Below are positions 16,882 to 26,200 of a stretch of DNA of 64,000 nucleotides, piece after piece; positions within the stretch are counted from its first letter, which is position 1; every line of letters begins with the position of its first letter. A program made the translations under genes and the position numbers. The notes beneath the pieces are model-generated. The model was not told the origin of the DNA, searched no databases, and saw nothing but the letters and a program-made list of their open reading frames with translations. The DNA is from Eubacterium sp. (GTDB lineage Bacteria > Bacillota > Clostridia > Lachnospirales > Lachnospiraceae): NCBI GenBank assembly GCA_017480495.1, contig JAFVAQ010000012.1, forward strand, positions 1-64,000, read 5' to 3'.

Positions 16882-17823
16882 ATGGATACCCTGACAGACG
16901 GCGATAATGCAGTAAAACAGCTTCTTATGGAATTCATCGGAGCTTGCCTATCCAATATCAAAGGCTGGCGAATGAAAAAGGCACTTTTTCTCGTCGGTGA
17001 CGGTGATACCGGTAAATCCCAGCTGAAAAGCCTTGTGGAAATGCTTCTCGGAAAAGGCAACTACATCGGTATCGACCTTAAAGAGATTGAAGCCCGATTT
17101 GGAACCGGAGCCGTATATGGCACGAGGCTCGCAGGAAGTTCCGATATGAGTTTTCTATCCGTTGATGAATTAAAGACATTTAAGAAGATGACCGGCGGTG
17201 ACAGCATATACGCTGAGTTCAAAGGCCAGCAGGGATTTGAATATACCTATAACGGACTCCTATGGTTCTGTATGAATAGGCTTCCGAAGTTTGGCGGGGA
17301 CTCCGGCAAATGGGTTTATGACAGAATCATGGTCGTTGAGTGCAAGAATGTCATTCCCAAAGCAAATCAAGATAAGCAGCTTCTTGACAAGATGTATGCG
17401 GAGCGTGACGGCATTGTTTATAAGGCTGTAAAGGCATTGCAGACAGTTATAGCAAACGGATACAGCTTCTCAGAGCCTGAAAGCGTCATAAGAGCGCGAG
17501 ACGAATATCAAAGCACAAACAGTACCGTTATCACATTTTTTGAAGAATGTATGTGTCCGTGGGAGGACGGCAAAATCAACTACCATTGCACAACCGGAAG
17601 AATCTTCAAAGTTTATCAGGCATGGTGTCGTGAAAACAATAATGGTTATGCACGAAATTATAAGGATTTCAGAGAGCAGCTTGCAGAATATTTTGACTCC
17701 TCATTTTCTGACATAACCACAAGACGCAAGGGCAACACCTATTTTAAGGCTTACACCCTTACAGGTGAAATCAAAGAGCTATTCAGCAAGGAGTACGGAT
17801 ATGACGGGAATGAATTTTTATAG
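16882..17823 (+). CDS. D5-like helicase/ATPase part of the frameshifted replication protein
   Basis: The 313-aa C-terminal half. Walker A is VGDGDTGKSQ, near residue 38. A family Walker B-like region (SSDMSFLSVDELKTFKKMTGGD) and a sensor region (FCMNRLPKFGG) follow, as in phage D5/P4-type superfamily 3 helicases. The coding sequence really begins before 16882, because the frame is open back to the break near 16784; ATG 16882 lacks a convincing ribosome binding site. If translated alone it would be a helicase without primase. Immediately downstream is a palindrome-rich segment that could be the origin it acts on. Confidence 0.8.
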   Translation: MDTLTDGDNAVKQLLMEFIGACLSNIKGWRMKKALFLVGDGDTGKSQLKSLVEMLLGKGNYIGIDLKEIEARFGTGAVYGTRLAGSSDMSFLSVDELKTFKKMTGGDSIYAEFKGQQGFEYTYNGLLWFCMNRLPKFGGDSGKWVYDRIMVVECKNVIPKANQDKQLLDKMYAERDGIVYKAVKALQTVIANGYSFSEPESVIRARDEYQSTNSTVITFFEECMCPWEDGKINYHCTTGRIFKVYQAWCRENNNGYARNYKDFREQLAEYFDSSFSDITTRRKGNTYFKAYTLTGEIKELFSKEYGYDGNEFL

Positions 17824-17865
17824 GGTAGCTACCCAGGTAGCAGACATATGTCGCTACTGCTACCC
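17823..17865. repeat. nested palindromes GGGTAGCTACCC and GGTAGCAG..CTGCTACC
   Basis: GGGTAGCTACCC (17823-17834) is a perfect 12-bp palindrome. GGTAGCAG (17836-17843) pairs with CTGCTACC (17857-17864) around ACATATGT. These begin a series of GCTAC/GTAGC repeats extending to 18127. Confidence 0.7.
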
Positions 17866-18151
17866 AAACAGAGCAAGTCCTTATGTGGGTTATGGATAAA
17901 ATTTAGCAAATGTAGCAGTCGTACTAATTCATAAGCCACAAATAATAAAAGTGTGTAAGGACTTATAAAACGATACAAAGTTTGTATGGAATGATTATAA
18001 AACTGTGGTTATTGCTACAAGTTCAACCTACGGACGAGACATCTTTATTTTAAGAGGACTTCTCATAAAAAAGACTGCTACATGCACAGCTACCAACTGC
18101 TACAAATGGGAAGCATATCTGCTACCCAGGTATTATTTCGGAGGGAAAAAT
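17824..18151 (+). other. 328-bp non-coding, iteron-rich segment
   Basis: No credible gene. GCTAC or its complement occurs at least 11 times: 17826, 17828, 17838, 17853, 17859, 17912, 18014, 18077, 18089, 18099 and 18121. Several are extended to CTGCTAC(C/A). A rightward reading frame open from 18005 has no ribosome binding site and is treated as non-coding up to ATG 18152. Candidate origin or regulator binding region of the element. Confidence 0.55.
17875..17964 (+). other. long bulged hairpin in the intergenic segment
   Basis: The left arm (17875-17894) is continuous. Its first 9 nt, AAGTCCTTA, pair with TAAGGACTT (17956-17964). The next 11 nt, TGTGGGTTATG, pair with CATAAGCCACA (17930-17940) except for one G/G mismatch. 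A 15-nt one-sided bulge and a 35-nt loop remain. It could be a structured RNA or a replication/transfer origin hairpin. Confidence 0.6.
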
Positions 18152-18778
18152 ATGTCTAACAGAGATTCCAGTATCAGAGCGCTGGCTAAACGGCTCGGAA
18201 AAGATTACAGAGTAACTGTTATAGACCTTGAACCTGTCGTATACAGGGATTTCGGCAATGGATTCAATGTCGAGATCAGCGGTATGTACACAACAAGCAT
18301 GCGTAAGAAGGCAACAATCTATCTTTGGCACGGAGACAAACAGCCTGACTGCATTATCGTCAAGACCGTACATGATGTATGCCGCGAAGACATCGGCTCC
18401 GTTGTAGAAGATCTTCACGATTTCAGCGAGGATCTGATCCACATTGGCAAAGATAACAGGGAAAGCATTTTTAATCTTAAGTTCAAAGCATGGAATATGG
18501 CGAAGGGAAGAGCCACTATGACATGTAAGATCATTTACGGATCAGCACCTAAGTTTACCGAATCTGACAGAAGGTACTTTGACAGAGGAAATTATAGCTG
18601 TAAGGCGCTTCTGCAAGATCGCAAAGGAAGACCTGTTGTGATCTCCCAGAACAAGGATAAAGACCTTCCTATCTGGAAAGTCGTATTCGGATTTTCCAGC
18701 ATTTTCTTCGGAACATACGAAGAGGCCATAGCTTACTGCCGGGGAAGATTTCAGGACAGTAGCGGAAAGGCGGTGTGA
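18152..18778 (+). CDS. hypothetical element-encoded protein
   Basis: 208 aa from ATG 18152, with GGAGGG 6 nt upstream. No family recognised. It is soluble, with mixed alpha/beta composition. The first part has RVTVIDLEPVVYRDFGNGFNVEIS and a WHGDKQPDCIIVKT segment. There are no cysteine clusters, membrane segments or obvious catalytic motif. Its stop overlaps the GTG start of the next gene (GTGA), implying co-translation with two small zinc-ribbon proteins and probably the capsid gene. Confidence 0.7.
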   Translation: MSNRDSSIRALAKRLGKDYRVTVIDLEPVVYRDFGNGFNVEISGMYTTSMRKKATIYLWHGDKQPDCIIVKTVHDVCREDIGSVVEDLHDFSEDLIHIGKDNRESIFNLKFKAWNMAKGRATMTCKIIYGSAPKFTESDRRYFDRGNYSCKALLQDRKGRPVVISQNKDKDLPIWKVVFGFSSIFFGTYEEAIAYCRGRFQDSSGKAV

Positions 18779-19095
18779 CCTTGGATATGACAGATACAAG
18801 ATACTATCCGCTGACTACGGTTGATTCAGAAAGATATAAGCGGATACCAATGTTTGCGGTTACTGATCTAAAGATGATGCAGGGTGAAATATCTCTTTAT
18901 CTATCGGAGATCACACCACAGCATTTCAGGCTCCATTCAAAAAAGGCTATGACACAGAAATCCACGGACAGACTTGAAATTCGCTGTCCGAGGTGCGGAA
19001 AGCCTATGAAACAGATTTCCGTCAATGCAGATGAATATAACTTAAGCCTTTACAGATGTAACGGCTGCAACAACAATGAGGAGGTTTTGAAATGA
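18775..19095 (+). CDS. small zinc-ribbon protein
   Basis: 106 aa from GTG 18775 (an in-frame ATG at 18787 is the alternative). The C-terminal half holds RCPRCGKPMKQIS and RCNGCNNNEEV, a CxxC...CxxC zinc ribbon. It overlaps the previous gene by 4 bp and the next by 4 bp (ATGA). The next gene has the same layout, so the pair may be diverged duplicates. Function unknown. Confidence 0.7.
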   Translation: MTLDMTDTRYYPLTTVDSERYKRIPMFAVTDLKMMQGEISLYLSEITPQHFRLHSKKAMTQKSTDRLEIRCPRCGKPMKQISVNADEYNLSLYRCNGCNNNEEVLK

Positions 19096-19406
19096 TTTAT
19101 CCACTTATCAAAAACAACAAAAGTCACAACGAAAATCTTTACAATGCAGGTCATGGATACTATACGGAGGAATGCGTAAGAAGCCTTCACAAGCTATATC
19201 TTAAGGATGAATTTGCCCGTAATGATCAGGGACGCCTTGTGAAGTATTACAGACTCAATGCCGTCAAGAACCATACGCAGGAAATGGCACTTGCGTATGA
19301 CATCAACTGCCCGAAATGCGGTCATCGCTTAAAACAGATTGGAAGACAGATCACATTTAACGAGCTTGGGCTTTATTCCTGCCCTTGCTGCAACCACAAT
19401 GATTAA
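19092..19406 (+). CDS. small zinc-ribbon protein (paralogue-like)
   Basis: 104 aa. The C-terminus has NCPKCGHRLKQIG and SCPCCNHND, parallel in place and wording to the preceding protein (CPxCGxxxKQI...L.LY.C..C). The N-terminus contains HGYYTEECVRSLHKLYLK. ATG 19092 overlaps the previous stop. It ends 13 bp before the capsid gene; the capsid SD (AAGGAGG) overlaps its stop codon. Confidence 0.7.
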   Translation: MIYPLIKNNKSHNENLYNAGHGYYTEECVRSLHKLYLKDEFARNDQGRLVKYYRLNAVKNHTQEMALAYDINCPKCGHRLKQIGRQITFNELGLYSCPCCNHND

Positions 19407-19419
19407 GGAGGACACCACA

Positions 19420-20352
19420 ATGAACAGATTTATGGATGTAACAGCTCAGCCTGAATATGATACTCAGTTCTGGGCAGAAATGAGAAACAAAGTAACTGAT
19501 CACAGCGTAATCGACAAGGCGGCTTCTGATATAACGGGCGGATATAAACTGCCTGCACAAGCTTCCGGAAAGCTTTCAGAGGCAATCCGCAAAGAATCCG
19601 TATTCCGTCAGATTGCTACGAGCATAAAGGCATATTCAGGAAATAATCATATCCTTGCAAAGGATTGTGATGATATTGCGGCTTTTATTGCTCCCGGCGA
19701 AGAAATTCCCGGATCTGATGCCGATCAGGATTTTACACCGTATACTGTGGAGCGTCATAAGCTGGCAGTCATAGTGAAACTTACAAGTGATTTCGTCCAT
19801 GACGTAAGTTTCCCTGTCGAGAAGTACCTGATAGAGCGACTTGGAAAGAATTTCGGTAGAGCCGAAGATAACGGCTTTATAAACGGTACCGGTGTAAACG
19901 AGCCTACAGGGATTCTTGCTGATACAAACGGAGCTGATGTGGCTCTTACCACACCTACACTCACCTATGACAATATGCTCACTCTGTATCATTCCACGGA
20001 TAAGCGCTACCGCAAAAATGCTGTATGGCTTATGAATGATGAAACGGCTCTTTATTTAAGGAAACTCAAGGATGATGACGGCAACTATCTCTGGAATACA
20101 AGCAATGACACAATACTCGGAAAACCTGTCGTGATAACCGAATATATGCCGGGGATCAAGGCCGGAGCAAAGCCTGTAGCCTTTGGAGATTTCTCCTACT
20201 ATTGGATTATTGACAGGGATCCTGCTTCTGTACAGACGCTTAAAGAACTGTATCTGAATACCGGACATATCGGCTACCGTGCTTATGAGTTCCTTGACGG
20301 AAAGCTGATCAGAAGCGATGCCGTAACGGTCATAAGCATTGAAAAGGTTTAA
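19420..20352 (+). CDS. HK97-fold phage major capsid protein
   Basis: 310 aa from ATG 19420, behind AAGGAGG. It resembles the capsid proper of HK97-type major capsid proteins: KLPAQASGKLSEAIRKESVFRQIAT, FIAPGEEIPGSDADQDFTPYTVERHKLAVIVKLTSDF, FINGTGVNEPTGIL (the family's GxG..P.GIL motif), and TILGKPVVITEYMP. A delta/scaffold prodomain and a prohead protease are missing. No portal, terminase, tail or head-completion genes occur in the window. It sits between the replication module and the serine recombinase. It may package a satellite-like element, or be a domesticated capsid. Confidence 0.88.
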   Translation: MNRFMDVTAQPEYDTQFWAEMRNKVTDHSVIDKAASDITGGYKLPAQASGKLSEAIRKESVFRQIATSIKAYSGNNHILAKDCDDIAAFIAPGEEIPGSDADQDFTPYTVERHKLAVIVKLTSDFVHDVSFPVEKYLIERLGKNFGRAEDNGFINGTGVNEPTGILADTNGADVALTTPTLTYDNMLTLYHSTDKRYRKNAVWLMNDETALYLRKLKDDDGNYLWNTSNDTILGKPVVITEYMPGIKAGAKPVAFGDFSYYWIIDRDPASVQTLKELYLNTGHIGYRAYEFLDGKLIRSDAVTVISIEKV

Positions 20353-20612
20353 AATGTTTGATTTTTAGATTTTTCAAAGAATCTATTACAGGGGATTTAT
20401 CTCTGTATGACTATATTTTATCAGATTGAGGGGTAATTTCACTTTTGATTTCGCGATTTTGTGCGTGAAGCTCCCCCGCCGTTACCGGAGAAATATAGCC
20501 ACAGAGATTTTCCCTCCCCCTTAGGGCATCACAGCATTCATGTATCAATGACAAAACAGAAATCAGTACAAAGGAACCGGCTGTGCGGTTTGCTTGTCGG
20601 AAGGAGGAGCTT
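20353..20612 (+). other. intergenic segment after the capsid gene
   Basis: It holds two short hairpins (TAGATT..AATCTA near 20369 and TACAG..CTGTA near 20388-20408), the latter followed by a T-rich stretch that could terminate capsid transcription. A GTTACCG motif lies near 20480. No gene seen before TnpW. Confidence 0.4.
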
Positions 20613-20771
20613 ATGGAACTTGAAGCCATGAACACTACAAGTACATATATCGGCGATACGCTTTTCATCGTAGAGTCCGTGACTGCTGACAGAGCCAGAG
20701 AGACAGCCACCGACAAGGTAAAACGGCTGATTCTGGGAAACCTCGATGAAATGCTTAAAAAGGCGTCATAA
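20613..20771 (+). CDS. tnpW: TnpW-like transposon-encoded protein
   Basis: 52 aa from ATG 20613, with AAGGAGGAG 5 nt upstream. The pattern TYIGDTLFIVESVTADRARE, then TATDKVKRLIL fits the small TnpW family encoded next to large serine recombinases of Tn4451-type mobilisable elements. The role is not established. It is 81 bp upstream of the recombinase and in the same direction. Assignment rests on length, motif and position. Confidence 0.7.
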   Translation: MELEAMNTTSTYIGDTLFIVESVTADRARETATDKVKRLILGNLDEMLKKAS

Positions 20772-22508
<1,737 letters not shown>

Positions 22509-22580
22509 TTCTTTCGAGGATTAACAATCCCTTAGACTACCCGCCTTTACGGTGTGGCTTCCATCTCAAATAAATTCTTT

Positions 22581-22859
22581 CTATTTTTTTATAGGTGTCA
22601 CTTTCAACTGTAAACCCAACTGTCCCAAAATCTTTAGTAAGGTATCTAGTCTTGGAGTTGTTTTGTTAGACTCAATTCTAGCAACAGAAGACTGAGGAAT
22701 ATTACAAAGCGCCGCAAGATCTCTTTGGCTTAAGCCAAGTGATGCTCGTTGTTTAATAATAGCTGATATAATTTCCGCTTCTAACTCAGCTTCTTCTATC
22801 AACTGCTTACCTAACTCATCTCTTGATTTGACTTGATTTTTATATTCGACCCAATTCAT
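22581..22859 (-). CDS. higA: XRE-family antitoxin (HigA type)
   Basis: 92 aa. The C-terminal HTH_XRE domain is SLGLSQRDLAALCNIPQSSVARIE, then NKTTPRLDTLLKILGQLGLQL. The N-terminal ~35 residues (acidic, helical) probably bind the toxin. Its start overlaps the toxin stop by 4 bp (ATGA). Toxin-before-antitoxin order is typical of HigBA. It is expected to neutralise the toxin and repress the promoter palindrome at 23251-23272. Confidence 0.88.
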   Translation of the reverse strand: MNWVEYKNQVKSRDELGKQLIEEAELEAEIISAIIKQRASLGLSQRDLAALCNIPQSSVARIESNKTTPRLDTLLKILGQLGLQLKVTPIKK

Positions 22860-23227
22860 GTATCCTTTACTCTCCTCTGTCTAATATAATCTTCCATTTC
22901 TAAAAATGCTCGATCAATTTCTCTTCTAGGTGTTTTTCGAGTCTTCTTTCTAAAATGATGAAGTAAAACATATGTATTTTCCTCATACAGAAAATAAAAC
23001 ACTCTATTTTTTCCAGGTCTTAATTCCCATATTTCTTTTTCCACATGTTTTATTATTTCATTAGGAAGATTATAACCATGATTTCGTAGCAACTCTATAT
23101 TTCTCACCATTTGCTTGAACTGAATCCTTGCATCCTTATTCTCTTTAGCAATCTCAAACAATGAATCAAGAAAGTCTCTAACATCAGAACATCCCTTATA
23201 ATCCTCATAAAAATCTATATTAAACAA
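22856..23227 (-). CDS. higB: RelE/HigB-family toxin (phage Gp49-like)
   Basis: 123 aa from TTG 23227, behind AAGGAG. The family pattern is visible: DVRDFLDSLFE, IELLRNHGYNLP, HVEKEIWELRPGKNRVFYFLYEENTYVLLHHFRKKTRKTPRREIDRA (here cited in parts). This is the Gp49/DUF891 subgroup of RelE-like ribosome-dependent mRNA interferases. Basic residues in FRKKTRKTP are the usual active-surface region. The gene lies just outside or at the right end of the integrative element, where it could stabilise it. Confidence 0.87.
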   Translation of the reverse strand: MFNIDFYEDYKGCSDVRDFLDSLFEIAKENKDARIQFKQMVRNIELLRNHGYNLPNEIIKHVEKEIWELRPGKNRVFYFLYEENTYVLLHHFRKKTRKTPRREIDRAFLEMEDYIRQRRVKDT

Positions 23228-23250
23228 TTATTCTCCTTGTGTTATAATTT

Positions 23251-23279
23251 ATGATAGCACAAAAGCTATCATGTTTCAA
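23251..23279 (-). promoter_or_regulatory. higBA promoter with palindromic operator
   Basis: On the minus strand TTGAAA (23274-23279), a 17-bp spacer and TATCAT (23251-23256). Perfect arms ATGATAGC (23251-23258) and GCTATCAT (23265-23272) cover the -10, as expected for autoregulation by HigA. The -35 ends directly at the stop codon of the surface protease gene. Confidence 0.75.
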
Positions 23280-26200
23280 TTATTTCTTTTTTGATTTTGA
23301 ATTTATAACCACGGTTCCACCAAGTAGAGAAAGATATAGCAAAGTGATACAGAGTAATAATGTATCTGAATCTCCAGTTTTTGGAAGCTGCGATTTTTCC
23401 TTTGGAGCTATGTGTACTGTCTGGCCTGCATAATTGATATCCGAATGATCTTCTATTAATGTCCAACCATTTTCGCTACTAGGGTCTTTTACATATACCT
23501 TTTCAAATGCAACTATATCTATATCTGTTTTATCAGTCGCAAAATCAAAAGAAACATCTTCAGTTCCCTCTGCCTTACTTGGAATAAACACCGTAGAAGC
23601 AACCACTTCCTGTCCATCACTATCTATAAAAGCCTCGCCTGTACTTCTGTCCATCATGATGCCTTCTATCTTATATTCATTCTCTTCCTCGAAATCAATG
23701 TTTGAATATGCAACTCTATCGACTACACGGTATCTACCCGTTGCCTTAAGAAGTTTGCTTCCATCCAGTTCATTCGAAGCAGAGGTACCAATTTTAAGAA
23801 ATTTTAAATATTGATTAGTATCATTTATGTCCTTATGTTCTGCTACAAGTTTTTTCTCTGATACTTCATCACCTCTATAAAGCTCTTCATAAATTACTAT
23901 ATCTCTTCCTTCAAATAACTCCTCAGCATTCTCTATACTAAATTCAACATCGACGCTCCCATCAAAGCCTTCATTACCTTTATTTCCTTCTGCATCTGCA
24001 ACTACATCAAAATGAGTTTCAGCTTTTATTAATTCGCCATTCAACAGGATTTCCTCTCCAGTTTGCTTATTAACTATATAACCTCTAGCCACATAATTCC
24101 CTGATTCAAGATTCTGGTAATCAATAGTATCTGTAAAATGCGTAACGTCATCTGTTGCATATGCTATTTGAGTTCCACCCTCTCCTCGCGCTCTAGTTTT
24201 TATAAGTGGAACATGAATAGACTGAGCTTCATCGTTTATATCTGAATGAACAAACATTCTGATATCTTCGTCGTAAACCTCCTCCAAGAAAACGAGAGAC
24301 TTATCAGCAGACTCGCTAAGATCCAGTTCAACCTTCACCTCAGTAAATCCGTCTGACTTTTCAGGAGTAAATGTACTCTCCCATACACGTTCTTCTCCAT
24401 TCTCATCCTTTAGTACTCCATCTGGTTTCACATATACTTTAGTCTTAATCGTGTATTCCCTCTCAGGATTAAGGCCATGGTATTCTATTTTATCTGTAAG
24501 CGACACTTTGTCTGCCTTCGAAATGTTACCGCCCGTCAAGTCCGAAGTAGCATTCGTACAACCATCTGGCGTTATAACAGTCTGACCATCATCCTGCGGA
24601 TCCTCGTGAACAATTGGAAAATTTACAACATCATTATTTGAGTCGACATACTTCTTGTCGTATGTATCATTTTCAACATCTTCCCTCGTTATATTTCCAA
24701 GATAAAGTCTTTCAAAAACAACGAATGAAGTCCCTTGCTTATCAGTAAAATCTAGATTTTCAAATACAACCTCTTCCTCACCACACGAATCAAATTGTGA
24801 TACGGTGTATGTATCAGGAGTTTTGAAATGCGAAACAGCCTCTACTTCTCCTCCATCCAGCAGATAAGGTTTAACACTTCCATCCTCTCCAACCTCCATA
24901 AGCTTCCCAATTAAGGTAAACTCAGTATTATATCTAAGATTCGAATACCGACATATGTCTACAATTTTTTGTCCTTCCGATGCAGGAAGTATCTTACTTT
25001 CACCATATGGCATTTCACAAGTTGCAGTCGTTCCAAGCGCCGGCATATTCATATCTGATATCACTTCTAATCCATCACCGCGACCTTTATCGTATATCTT
25101 GTAAAGCTTTCCATCTTCAGTAATATCTATTGTTATAGGTTCTTCCTTCTGATGATCCACAGCATCAATTTCAGTTATCTCATATCTTCCGTATGGCAAT
25201 GCCCCTTTTGAATCATCAGGAGTCTCATCTTCGGTATTCTTTATCCCCTTAGCAAACCAGACTCCACTATCATGACTTTCATAAGAGGACGACGTACTAT
25301 AATAGCCTTCATCATCTGTCCTAACAATAGCTTCCTCATCTGTATCTAGATTTTTAATTTTGAACTGCGCACCTGAAATAGGTTCACTAGTATAGTCTTC
25401 ATATTTCTGAAGTTCTATATCTCCCCTAATTGCATCATTCGAAACAACAATATTATGTGTTTGAGCAGCATTTCCCGAAATAACAAAAACCATTTTTGAG
25501 CTTGTCGATGCTCCATCCAAAATATTTTGACCGCCGCCTATCTTGAAACCGTCAGGTGCTTTTATTTCTTCTAAAACGATATAACCATACGGGAACTCCT
25601 CATTTATTGTTATGCCAACTTTTCCATTTGTTTTATTTTGAGAAGTATAGACCTTTTTTATAGAAGGATTTCTGCTTTGCAAATATGAATATGTATAATT
25701 CTTGGTTATATCCTCTGGGTAGAAACTGAGCTGAAACTGTGCCCCTTCAAGTCCTACCTTATTTGTTCCTGCAAATATCTTATCTAAATCAATTTTAAGC
25801 ACACCTTTTTGAGGAGCATCTGTTAATATAAACTTTGCTGGATTACTGCTTACATTTGAAGCAGTTACCGTCACACTTCTAATTGTATTATCCAATGTAT
25901 AGTTTTTAGGGGGCGCAGTTTCTATTGCATAGAATGTTGTATTCGTAAATGCCCCAGTAGAAGTGTTCTTATTCATATAATCGGATACTTCTATAATATT
26001 TGTCGTTCCACTCGCACTCGTCGTAAGTGTGCCTATAGCACCACTATAGTTTCCTGTCCTTTTAGCATTATCTGCTACAGTTCTATCTGCAAATACCTTG
26101 TATACCGCACCCGCCAAACTGTAGTTTTGATTATTTGAAGATATACTACTGTTGGAAGAACTTTTCGTTAATGTCAAATAAACCGATCTTGGGTTAAGCC

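Noticed and set aside
18005..18151. N-terminal extension of the 208-aa hypothetical protein
   Set aside because: The stretch is iteron-rich and has no ribosome binding site; ATG 18152 has GGAGGG.
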